This document shows, in pieces, positions 44,101-56,100 of a stretch of DNA of 64,000 nt. The notes under the pieces were generated by a model. That model saw only the letters and a list, made by a program, of their open reading frames with translations, made no database searches and was not told the origin of the DNA. The position numbers and the translations under genes are program-made. The DNA is from Crossiella cryophila (lineage in GTDB: Bacteria > Actinomycetota > Actinomycetes > Mycobacteriales > Pseudonocardiaceae): the NCBI RefSeq assembly GCF_014204915.1, contig NZ_JACHMH010000001.1, positions 5,357,501 through 5,421,500 of the forward strand, read 5' to 3'. Each line of letters starts with the position of its first letter. Position 1 is the stretch's first letter.

Positions 44101-47100
44101 GTCAAGGGGGATGGGGCGTACTACCAGTTGGGGATGGTCTCGCGGTTTGACTGGGCTGGGGAGCTGTTGCGGGACAAGGGTGAGGCTGGTTATCACCTTG
44201 AGCAGGCATCGAAGTCCAAGGTGAGTTCCGTTGTGCGGGAGGGGGATCGGCGGGACAACAACATCGCTCCGGTGTTGCGGTTCACCGGGTTGCCGGGGGT
44301 CATTGTGCAGGTGATTCCTTCGGTTCAGTCCGCGCCGACCGAGGAGGTTGGCAGTGAGGTGCGGCAGGAACTGGGTGGGTCCTCGGGGATCGAGCATGGC
44401 TCGCCGCATGAGGTGTCGGTGCCGTTTCGGGCGGAGTTCAGCCTCCATGACGAGGCGGGGAACCTGGTGCGGCCGGTGGTGGGTGGGTCGGTTGTCGCCG
44501 CCGATGGCGAGGTCACGCTGGCCATGCCGGTGGATCTGGGTAATCGGGACGGCGCGGGGGCCCGGGTTCTGCGGGCGGAGCGGGATGGGTGGGGTGGGGT
44601 CATCCGGCCCGCACGGGCTCGGGCGCTGGCGCGGCTTGGGGTCAGTCCGGTTGGGCGGGCTGATCGGCGGCGGTTGCTGGGGGAGGACGGGCGGCTGGCG
44701 GGGCCGAAGCTGGTTCGGTTGCCGGGGCACACGCTGGTGGAGGCGGTTGAGGTCAATCGGGGGCCGCTGCCGAGCGACATCCCGACCTTCGCCGATCAGG
44801 TCATCGCGAAGCTGGGGGCGCGTTTCGCGGGGGCCACGGCTGTCGGGTCCGAGGGGCGGGAGGTGGTTCAGGAGTTCCTGAGTGAGCGCAATATCGCGGC
44901 CAAGTTGCGGGCGATGGCGCTCTACGACGATCGGGATCCCGGTGATCCATCCGAGGTGCGGGAGCGGAAGGAGTTGGCGTACCAGGAAAAGAGGTGGATC
45001 CGGTCGCCGGTGATCTTCAAGGGGAAGAACCGGGGTGGGTTCGAGTGGCGGCAGCGCAGTACCCAGCTGGAGATGCGGGCGGTCGCGCGCTGGGTGCGGG
45101 TGGATCAGACCAAGCACGGGGTCAGCATCACCCAGCGCACGCACGAGCATTACGAGCACACCGGGCGGCACGGGGTGCAGCGGTTGACCGGGGTGCACGC
45201 CTTCGTGGGTGGGGGCGCGGAGCTGGCGCCCGCGTTCATCGCGGCGGGCGGGCTCACCTACGACACTACGCTGGAACATGGCGCCACCGGCGGGGTCACC
45301 GGGTCCACCGCGGCCAAGGAGGCGCTGAAGATCACCGGCGATGCCGTTCGGTACGAAATGGTCTACGACATCGAGGTGCGGCAGGTCGGTCGGGAGGGCG
45401 AACAGCCGTGGCGGTTGCGGGGCAACGTCAACGCGGTGCAGTGGACCACCGCGCGCGAGGCAGGCTGGGCGGGACTGGTCGAGGCCGATCCGCGGGACAC
45501 CGAGTTCCGCTCCGGCGCCGACCGGACCCGGTTCGGGCCAAGGGAGTTCGAGCACGGGCAGGCCATCCTGGGCATGGTGGAGGAGGTCAGCAGCGGTCAG
45601 CTGCTGGCGCAGGCGCTGCGGCCGCTGCTGGAGGCCGTGCCGTTGCAGAAGGGCTGGTATCTCAACAAGGACAAGCTCATCCGCTCCTTCACCGACCACG
45701 ACATCAAGGACGGCAAGCTCACCGCCAAGGCGCTGGCGGCGCTGGAACGGGGCAAGGCGCTGACCGTGGCGCTGTCCGAACCGGAGATCAACCGGCTGAC
45801 CAACCGGCTGATCGGCCCCGGACTGCACGTCCCGGTCAAGCGCGCCGGGTACTTCCACGACTACCGCACCACGATCGTGCTCAAGGCCGAGGTCGGCGAG
45901 ATCAGCGAGGGCAACCCGCTCACCGCCGAGGAACTGCTGGGCATCTACCGGGCCAAGGACGTCACCGGCATCGACAGCGGCCGGGGCCGGGGGCTGGGCG
46001 TCGCCGGCGGGCCCCAGGGCAGGCTGCTCGGCCCGCTGGGGGCCACCGGCGGCACCGCGGTGTTCGGGGCGCTGTACTTCGGCGCCCGCGGCGCGCGGAC
46101 CTGGGCGAGCGAGACCACGCAGTCCCTGGGCGGCAAGCACAACCTCGAGCGGTGGCGGGGCGGCTCACTCACCGAGCAGGGCAAGCTCGGCGACCGGCCG
46201 GTCCGCCAGTTCCGGGCCGAACTGACCATCACCAGCGAGATCCACGCCGACCGGCGGCACACCCAGGCCATCCGCAAGATCAGCTTCGGCCGCCGGGGCC
46301 GGGATCTGCCAGCGCACGCGCGACTCACCGCGCCGGACCCGATCACCGTCCCGCTGCGCATGCTGCTGCCGGAGGTGCTGCTCGGCGAGGCGGATCCCCG
46401 TCAGCAGCAACCGGTCCAGCCCCGGCCCAACCGCCCGCTGGCCGACGCGCCCGCCCCGCACGCGCTGCCCGCACCGCTGTCCCGGTCCTTCGACGACGTC
46501 GAGATCCTCGCCTTCACCGGCGCGGAAGCGGTGCAGCGCTCGGCGGAGGAGATGCTGAGCATCGCCACCGAACGCGATCCGGTGGTGCGCTCGCGGGTCG
46601 GGGACATCGCCTACTCGATCAACTCCCGGCTCGCCCCGGAAGCACTGCGGCGGGACCCGAGGTTGTTCAACCGCACCACCGTGATCGACTCGACCAAGCT
46701 GCTGCACGGCCGCCGCCAGGCGGACCTCTTCGGCGCGCTGGGCGTGTCCTTCCGGCCCCGGTTGTCCGCGCGGCAGGTGAGCGCGGCGGAGTACCAGGAG
46801 GTCACCCGGCAGCTGGAGAGTTCCAGCAAGGCCACCGGCGGTGCCGGGACCCTGGACCGCTACGGCGGCTACGTCATCGCCGTGCCCATCCTGACCGGCA
46901 ACGTCGAGTCGGGGACCGACAGCGACACCAGGGTCGTGCCCAGGGGCATCTTCGGGATCTCGACCTCGGTGTTCACCGTCGAACGCGGCGAGTCCCAGGC
47001 CGAGCACCTCAAGGGCGGGGAGAAGATCGCCCTCCGCGAGCTGCCGGGCAAGGTGGTGCTGGCCCGGGTCGACATCGAGGCCACCGTGGTCGCGGAGGCG

Positions 47101-50100
47101 CGCTACAAGGGCAACCTCAGCTTCGGCCTGGCCGAGCCGGATCCGGCCCGGACCGCGGGCGAGGTCCTGGACCTGCCGGAGTCGGCGCTGGTCTGGCTCA
47201 CCGAGGACCAGTTCCACGAGCTGAGCACCGGGACCCCGCCGTCGCCGGCGAACGCGACAGCGCCGGTGGAGCGGGGGATCGAGCCACCGCCCTCGCTGCG
47301 GCCGGGGGAGTCGGCCGGGCAGTCGATCGGCCTCGGCGGCATCATCGACCGGATCGACCTGAGCCCGCGGATCGCCGAGCTGCGCGCGGAACTGGCCCAG
47401 GTGCCCGGCATCGGTCCCGAGCTGGCGGCCCGGCTGCTGCCGGAGAGCAGCCTGGACCCCAAGAACGGCAACATCGACGCGGTCAAGCGGTTCCTGTCCG
47501 AGGTCAACGGCGCGGTGCACAACTCGCTCAACGGCGGCCAGGCCAACCCGATCCGCGCCGAACTCCGCTTCAGCGGCCAGACCTACGAGCTGACCCTGGA
47601 CGCGGCCTTCACCCAGGCCCCCGAACGGGGTGTGGTGCGCAACGTCGGCAAGCTCAAGGCCACGGTCAGCGCCGAGTTCGGCGGCCAGGACACCAGGATC
47701 AGGGCACGCACGCTGTTCAACGGAATGTTCCTGGTCCGCGCGGCGATGGGGCTCAGGAAGACCCGCGGGCTGCCGCCGAAGGACTCCGCGCCGGGTGTGG
47801 CCCGCACCCGGCACGCCGACGGTCAGACCGGCGCCGGTCTCGGCGTCGAGATCGCGGTGGGACGGCGGCGGCGGAAGAAGTCGGCTGAGCATTCGGTGCG
47901 GCACAACCACTCCGGCACGTTCAGCGGACCGGCCGCGGTGCACCGGGGCAGGCTGGAGCTGGACCTGCGGATCCAGCGGCACGGCCGCACCATCGCCGCG
48001 GTCCCGGTGACCGAGGACGTGCGGATCACCAAGATCGCGGAGGAGTCCTACCCGGCGCCCGAACACGGCGGCAGGCTCGGCAGCACCACGACCGGACCCC
48101 GCCCGGTGACCGGCACGCTGTCCGGACCGGACCTGGCGGACTGGCGGTCCCGGCTGGCCGACGGCACACCGGCGCCGAGGCTGCCCGCGCTCGAGCACTA
48201 CTGGGCCGAGCACTACTTCGGCGACGTCGAGGTGCTGCGCGCGCGGGTGCGGGAGGTGCTGGCCGGGTCGGGGATCCGGATCACCCCGAAGATCAGGCGC
48301 GCGCTGCAGGCGGCCATCACCCCGGCGACCGTGCGCGCCGGGCTGTCCGCCGCCGCGGACGGGACCTTCGCCGTGCCGCTGCCCGGTGGCGTCGACCGCA
48401 CCGTGGAGATCCACTTCCGGCTGCCGGCACAGCCGAGGTTCGCCAGTGCCAGCGCCGGTGTCCGGATCGGCTCGTACACCACGGCCCGGCAGGCCGCGGA
48501 GATGGCGGTCAGCACCGGCAAGGAGACCGCGCTGGTGCAGACCGCGCCGTTCGGCAGCGCCGGGCAGTCGACCACCGTCGAGCGGGCCACCGGCGTGGAT
48601 CCCACGTCGGCACCGAGCCGGACGGCCTTCGGCGACAAGTCGGCCTACGCGCTGCGCCAGGGTCGGGTGCTCACCGGCCCCGAGTCGGACCGGCTCAAGG
48701 CCACCAGGCTCGACGAGAACGGCCCGGTCCTGGACCCGCTGATGCCGTGGACGAACAAGGGCGAGGACCAGCACTCGCGGGTGCTGCTCGCCGGCGCGGA
48801 GTTCCGGGTGGTCGCGCGCCGCCGGTCCAAGCCCGCGTTCGGCGGGGACCAGGACCAGGCCACCTACCAGGACCTGCGCGTGCACGACGCCTACGCGCTG
48901 CGGGTGCGCGAGGCCGACGCCGCCGCGCTGACCGGGCAGACCCTGCCGGAGTCACTGGCCAGGGCCACCGATGCCTTGGCGGACAAGGGAAAGACCTGGC
49001 TGGACGCGGAGCGGCGGCGGATCGCGGCGACCGCGGCGGCCGAGCAGGCCGGGCGGCCGATCGAGGCGGGCGAACAGCGGCGGGCCAGGGCGAACGCGGA
49101 CCGCCTCGGCGAACTCGACACCCGGATCCAACGGCAGCGCGCCCACCTGGACACTGTCCGCGAGCAGTTCACCATCGCCAGGAACGCCGCGGCCGCCCGC
49201 ACCCGGGGACTGCCCTCGGCCCGCAAGCACCTGGAACACCGGCGCCAGGCGTTGTTCAAGGCGGACACCGAGTTGCGCCGCCTGACCGACCGCAGGCGCG
49301 AGCTGGAGTCGCTGGCACTGGACCGGGGCGGCGTCAGCGCGGCGGACAAGCGGCGCTACACCGAGGCGGTGGCCAGGGAACGCGCGGCGGTGGCGGCCGA
49401 GCGCGCGGCGGAGCAGGCGTGGTGGGACGCCAAGGCGTTGTACGACAACGAGATCGCCGGGGTGTACGCGGCGGAGAACCGTCAGCCCGCCGAGGCCGGG
49501 ACGCGGGAGCCGCCGCCGACCGCCGGCAGGTCCGCGGTGGAGCAGGCGGTCACCCCGCAGCTGCCGGGCGGTGCGCGGGTGCCGCGGGCGCCATTGCCCT
49601 CGCCCGAGGTCGCTCGCGCGCACCAGGCCGTGGTCCTGACCCTGGCCGAGCCCGCGGTCGACGGTGGCAGGTTGCTCGGCCGGTTGCACCGCCTGATGGG
49701 GCTGCCCGATTCCGGCAGGCTCTCGACGCGGGTGGCCGGGGTGCTTTCCGCCGCGCACGAGGACGGGCGGCTCTCCACGGTGAACTATCAGCGGGCGTTG
49801 CAGGTGATGGGCCGGGTCAGCGTGTTCCCCGCCGATCCCGCCGCGGAACGCCCGATCGACTCGACCGCGGTGCCTCCTGGCGAGCAACCGGTCGATCTGC
49901 CGCAGGTGGTGGAGCTGGCGCGAGAGGTGGGGACCCGGGTCGGGAACGGCGATTTCGAGGGCGCGGTGACGCTGCTGGGCGGGCTGAACCGGGACGCGCA
50001 GGCGATCCTGGCCGTGACGGAGGCATATGGGGTGGAGTTCGGCCGCGACCTGTACCCGGATCTGCTGGCATCCCGGCCGGAGGAATCGGGCTACCTGAAA

Positions 50101-53100
50101 CACCTGCTGGGCCAGGTGAATTCGGATCCGGTGCCGTTGGAGCAGGCCCAGGACTGGTTCCGGCGGATGCGCGAGCTGACCTTCGACCACCACCGCTACG
50201 GCGCCCTCGCGCTGCCGCACGACTACCCCGACGACGGGTGCTACTTCCGCGCGCACCGCATCGCGCTGGCCCTCTGGCAGCTCGGCGCCGAGCCGCACAA
50301 GATCTTCGCGTCCGGGTACGGCGCGCTGCACATGCGGCTCACCACCGCCGAGCACGCCACCGGCAACCGGCCGCTGCCCGTCCCGATGCACTACCACGTG
50401 GCCACCACGCTGTTCGTGGACGATCCGCACGGTGGTCACTGGGCGGTGATCGATCCGACCGCGCACCCCGACGGGCTGCTGACCGTCGAGCAGTGGCTCG
50501 CCGCGATGGACCTGGACCCGCGAGACGCCAGGCACTACCAGGGCACCGCCGAAGCCGTGCGGGACCAACTGATGACCGAACGCGAGCAGAACCCGGACGA
50601 CTGGCACGACTACTACCCGATCGTCACCCCCGTGGTGGCGATCACCGACGCTCGTGCCTACGCCTTCGCCGACCTCGTCGAGGCCGAGCCGATGTCCTGG
50701 CAGCGGGTCGATGAGGACTTCCGCGAGGACGTCGAGCTGATGCGCAACTACTACGCCCTCGCCGCGCGGCGCAGGGTCAACCGCGCACTGGCCGACGTGG
50801 TGATGCGGATCTGGCACAACCGGGCGATCGGCCGCGCGGTCGACGTCCAGGCCGTGCTCGACTCGCTGGCGAACCTCGCCGATCGGGAGCCCGTCGGCGG
50901 GGCGGGCGTGCTCGACCGGGAACCGGAACCACTGGTGCTGCTGTACCAGCTGCTGCCCGAGCACCGGGAGCGGATCGAGGACGCGCTGAATCCCTGGGAG
51001 GAGGAGTCCAGCACCTCGGGCGAGTCCAGCGGGTCGACGGAGGTCCCCGCCGCCGGGGCAGGCCACCCGGGGTGGCGGAACCGCCTGGCGCAGGTGGAGT
51101 TCTTCCCAGGGGCGCACCGGCGCGGGCGGGTGCGGACCCGGCCGGGTGAGTGGCGGTGGGAGCCGGTGCCGGGGCAGCCGGGGCGCAGGCGGGGGGTGCA
51201 CTCCGCCGAGCCGGTGCTGGAGCGGTCGGCGTTCGAGGTGTGGCGCGGGCCGATCCACGGTCAGCCGACGACCGTGGTGACCGTGCGGGTCGAGCTGGAT
51301 CCCGAGGGGCGGCACAGCGAGGCCGTGCGGGAAGCGGTGCTGCGCAGTGCCCGGCGGGGGATTGACGAGTACTTCAACCAGGACGCCGACGGCGGGCCGC
51401 GGACCCGGCCCAACGGCGATCGGCTGCATTTCCGGCTGGTGCCGGACACCGCGGACGGCCACCGGCATGTGGTGACAATGGATCCGGAACGCCCGGTCGA
51501 CCAGAACAACTGGCATCCGGGACAGCAGCCGGTGACCGGCGCGCACGAGTACGGGCACATGCTCGGCCTGGTGGACGAGCACGGGGCCCAGCCGGGCGGT
51601 CTGCGCGTCGAGGGCACGCTCATGGGCGACTACACCGCGGTGGCGCCGGATGCGGTGCGGATGCCGGATCGGTTCTTCCAGCTGGTGGAACTGGCCATCG
51701 GTGACGTGCCCGCCGCCGACCAGGGGACCGCGGCGCCGAGCCCGGTCACCGCGGGGCTGCCGGACGGGGCGGTCGTGCCGACGGCGCCGCTGGGCAGCGG
51801 GCTTGGTCCGTTCAACCGGAAGATGGCCTTCGAGCTGCCCCAGGCGCGGCGGGAGCCGATGCGCGATGCCGACCGGGACCTCCTCGGCATCGCCCTGCCC
51901 ACCAGGGACGGTGATGACCGGGTGGCCAGGCTGTGGGCCGAGAGCACCAGCGCGCACCCGGTCCGCGAGTACCACACACTCCACAGTGGACAGTCTGATG
52001 CCGTTCACCGGGCCCAGTGGGACAGCGCCGATCCCGCGCGCAAGCCGGTCTTCCTCTACCTGCACGCGGGTCCGGAGCGCTTCCGGGCCACCACGCACCA
52101 GGGCATTCTCCGGATCGACGGTGCCACCCTGGCCGAGATCGCGCTGGCCGACCCCGACTTCCGGCGGGTGCTGCGGGACCGGCCGGACGCGCCGATCGTG
52201 TTGCTGGCCTGCGAATCGGGGCAGCGCAACGAATCCGGTGGCGGTGGCTACGACTTCCGGCAGCGGCTGACCGAACGCGGGTTTGACCGGCGGGTCTTCG
52301 CGCCGACCCAGCCGATCAATCTGGTGCCCGCCTTCGGCGCCATCAACGTGGACAACGGCGGCCGGTTCGTCGAGATCGCCGGGTCCGCGCTCACCCCCAG
52401 GCCCAACCTCACCCGCGCCTACCGGACCGAACCCGAAGGTGCACCGCTGTTCGAGTCGCTGCGGCCCATCGCCGCCGAACCGGTGCCCAGCAACGACTTC
52501 CCCGTCGCCGGACGTCCGGAGAGCGGGTTGCGCACGCAGGAGCGGCCGGAGTTGCGGATCGCGCGGGACGGCACGCTCGCGCTCAACGGCACCGGGTCGG
52601 TCACCGGCGCCGAGGCCGTCAACGAGGCCAGGGAGTTCTTCGCCACGCCGGAGGTGCTGGCCGGGGCCAGGGAGGCGTTGCGGCGGCTGGGCAGCCTGGT
52701 CGAGTTCGAGGTTCAGGACTCGCGGGTGATCATCGGTGACGCGGGCGAGCAGCGGGTGCTGCACCGGGTGACACCGCGACTGCCCGCGGAGCCGGCCGAG
52801 GTCGGCCGGGACTTCGCCGGGATCGTGCACGGCGCCCAGGCCGACACGTTGCTGTTCCGGGAACCGGGTGGCGCCACCGAGGTCGTGCCGGTGAACATCG
52901 ACGACGGCCTGGAGGTGACCGGCACCCTGCACCTGGCCGAGGGCCTGGCGGAGAGCGTTGAGTCGGACGCGGTGTCCGAAGTGGACGCTGCCGCGGCCGC
53001 GGCGTTCGCCGGGCGGGACCTCCGGCAGGTGGGCGGCAGTCCCGGCAGGCCACTGCCCGGCGATCGCTACGGCGGGATGCTCAGCCACCCGCCCGAGCGT

Positions 53101-56100
53101 GCGCTGCTGGCGGAGGCGGCGCGGCGGGCCGGGCTCAACCAGTTCGCCTGGGCCGAGCCGGGGCAGCTGTACGTGCGGGTGTCGGTGCCGGGCGCGCACG
53201 AGGAGGCCGGGTACCACTTCGCCACCGTGATCGCCGAAAGCGCTGACGGCCGTACCCAGGTCACGCTGGAGAACCACGCGCACGTCGCGGAGTTCGACGC
53301 CGCCGTCCGGGCCGCGATCAACGAGAACCTGGCCCGGCACCACGGGTTCGACCGGATTTCCGCGGAACTCGACACCCGGGCGGAACTGGCCCGCACGGCC
53401 GGGGACACCGCCGAGGCGCGGCGACTGGAACGCCACCGCGTGCTGGCGGAGGCTCTCGGTGGGATCGCGGACACCGGTTACGACAACGCGAATCCTGAGC
53501 GGCGGCGGCGAGCCTGGCAGGCGATGGCCGTTGAGCTGAACGTGGTGCCGGGGCCACAGCGCTGGCATTTCCGGATGTACACGAAGGAACCCGGGGAGTC
53601 CTTCTTCGAGCAGCAGGCGCTGGCGGCCAACCCGCTGGTGGCGGTGGCACTGGGCGGCGTGCACGAGCTGGCCGCGGTCGGCGTCTGGTTCGAGCAGGGG
53701 CAGCGCGGCACGCCCGAGTCGGAGCGCGGCGGGATCCGGGCGGGTGCGCGTGAGGTGGCCCGCGCGGCGGTGCTGCGCGCGGAGCTGGGGCTGCCCGCAC
53801 CCGAGGTCACGATCACCGGTTATGGCAACGGCCGCCGGGGTTTCCCCGGTCCTGGCCCGGCCGCGCGGCAGCGGGCCGGGCACGTGCGGGCGGTCTACCA
53901 CGCCGCGCTGACCGCCGAACTCGCCGTGCTGCAAGGGGATCGGCCCACCGTGGCGGCCGGGGACATCGCGATCCACACCCGGACCGGCGACAGCGTTGGC
54001 ACACCGGCGGACCGGCGCCGGGTCACCATCGAGGTCTCTTTCGGCTCGCCCCAGGACAGCCCGCAACGGCAGGCCGAGGCCGGGTACGACCGGCTCACCC
54101 ACGGGCTGCCCGGCCTGACCCTGCCGACCGATGCCGTGCGCGCCCGGATCGCCGAGTACACCGCGCTGGCCACCGACGGCAGGCTCGAACACCACGCGCT
54201 GCCCGAGGGGGTCCGGGATCAGCTCGGCACACTCCAGGAATCGCTTGCCGGGCAAGGAGATCCGGCGGTGGTGCGGCGGGTGCGCGGGTTCGTCACCGAG
54301 GCGTTGCTGGCCGCCTCGCTGACCCCGGTCAGGGACCTGCGGGAGATCAGGCCGCTCAGCTCCGCCCGGCTTGCCCAGGTCCTCGACGATCTGAACGCTT
54401 CCCTTGCCCGGGGCGAGGATCCGTTCGCCCAGCCCGCCTCCCTGGTGCACGGGCTCGCCATCCCGGCCGCGGAACTGCCGGTGCGCCTGGCCGTCCTGGG
54501 TCAGGTGAACCTTGGCGCGCAGGCGCGGGCGGCGGTGGCCGGGACGCCGTTGGCCACCGCGTTGCTGGCGAATCCGGCCGCGCTCACCGAGGCGCTGTTC
54601 GCCGGTACCGGCCACGAGGAGCAGTACTTCCTCAACACTTGCGTCGCGGCCGCGGTCAACACCGGAGTCCGCACCAGGGCGCCCGGCCTGCCCGCGCTGC
54701 TGCACCTGGGCCGCGTGGTGGCCGCCGCCACCGAGAGCCGCATCGGCCGGGTCCCCGCCGAGATCAGGGACGCCCAGGATCGGCTGTTCGGCCGCAGCCA
54801 GGAGCAGATGACCAGGAAACGGGTCGCGGACGCGCGGGCCGAATTCGACGCCATCGAGCGGCGGGCACTGGCATTGGTGGGCGCGGATCAGCGCGACCCC
54901 GGTGTGCGCCGGGAATGGCGGGCGCTGACCGACCGCTGGGCCCGGTCGATGCAGAAGCTGGCCGCCGCCGAGCTGAACCGGCCCACGGTCCCGGTGCTCA
55001 CGCCGAAGGTCCGCGAGGGTGACTGGGTGGGCAGCGCGGTGCTGGCCGTGCCACTGCTGGTGGACCGGGGCGCGCGCAGGCTCACCGGGGTCGACCAGGA
55101 GCAGTACGTCGCCAAGTTCCAGGCGCAGCTGGCGATGGAGCCGGACGGCACGTTGTTCGGTGCCACCGACCTGTTCGAGGGCAAGCAGCCCCGGGTCGGC
55201 CTGGCGGAGAACCTGGCGACCGGCGGGGCGCGGGCGGAGTTCTGGCGGCAGGTGGCCGAGGGTGCCGGGGTCGTGCTGGACACCCCGTTCCACGCCGCCT
55301 ACCTGCGAGCATCCACTGTGGACGGTCGGCGGGTTTTTGTGCTCAACGACCCGAAGTTCGCCGCCCCGGCGAGCCTGACCCCGGCCGAACTGGTGGCCTG
55401 GGCGGACCGGGTGAGCGCAGGGGTCAGCGCGAGGTTCTTCCCTAGCACCGGGGACGACACCCGGCACGGCACGCAGCAGCACCTCGGCGGCCCCGGCGGC
55501 TTCCTGCGGGTGCCGGTGACGCGGTCCGGGGGAGAGCGGGCCGGGGCCTTCTTCCCCACTGAGGAGACGCCGACCGAGCTGGGCGCGGGCCCGCGCGCGC
55601 CGATTCCCGGGCGGCGATCGGCGCCAGCGGACGGGACCACCACCCGCCGGTACGGCGTGGACCCGCACGAGCTGAACGCCGTTGCCGTGCGCGAGGTCCT
55701 GCTGGACCGGATCGACGAGTGGCACCCGGCCTGGCGGACCTCGGCCGAGCCGCTGTACCGGTATGACCTGGCCCGCCCGGAGCAGGTGTTCGCCGCGGGT
55801 TTCGTGCCCCTTGACCGCAACAACTACGACCTGGGTTCCCGGGTTGTCGCCGACAACGGCAGCGTGTACGTCTCGCTCACCAGCGACCCGGAACTGCACC
55901 GGCACCCGCAGACCGGCGGGCTCTACCACGGCCGGTTCCGGTACGAGATCCAGGCGCCCGGCGGCATCGTCGTCAACGACACCATGCTGGCGCATTCCTC
56001 GTTGCACGAGCACGAGTCGGAGATCGCCTTCGCCGGTGGGGTGCTGCCGCGTTTCATCCGGGGCGCCCAGGAGGTCGGCGCCGACGGCGAGCTGGGTGAG

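Noticed and set aside
44994-47888. Plus-strand open frame in another phase
   Set aside because: It overlaps the giant gene in frame 3, is Arg/Gly-rich and has no ribosome site or known domain.
48952-56013. Minus-strand open frame of 2,353 codons
   Set aside because: It is the antisense shadow of the giant gene. Its translation is Arg/Gly/Pro/His-rich with no domain, whereas the plus frame shows intact enzyme motifs.
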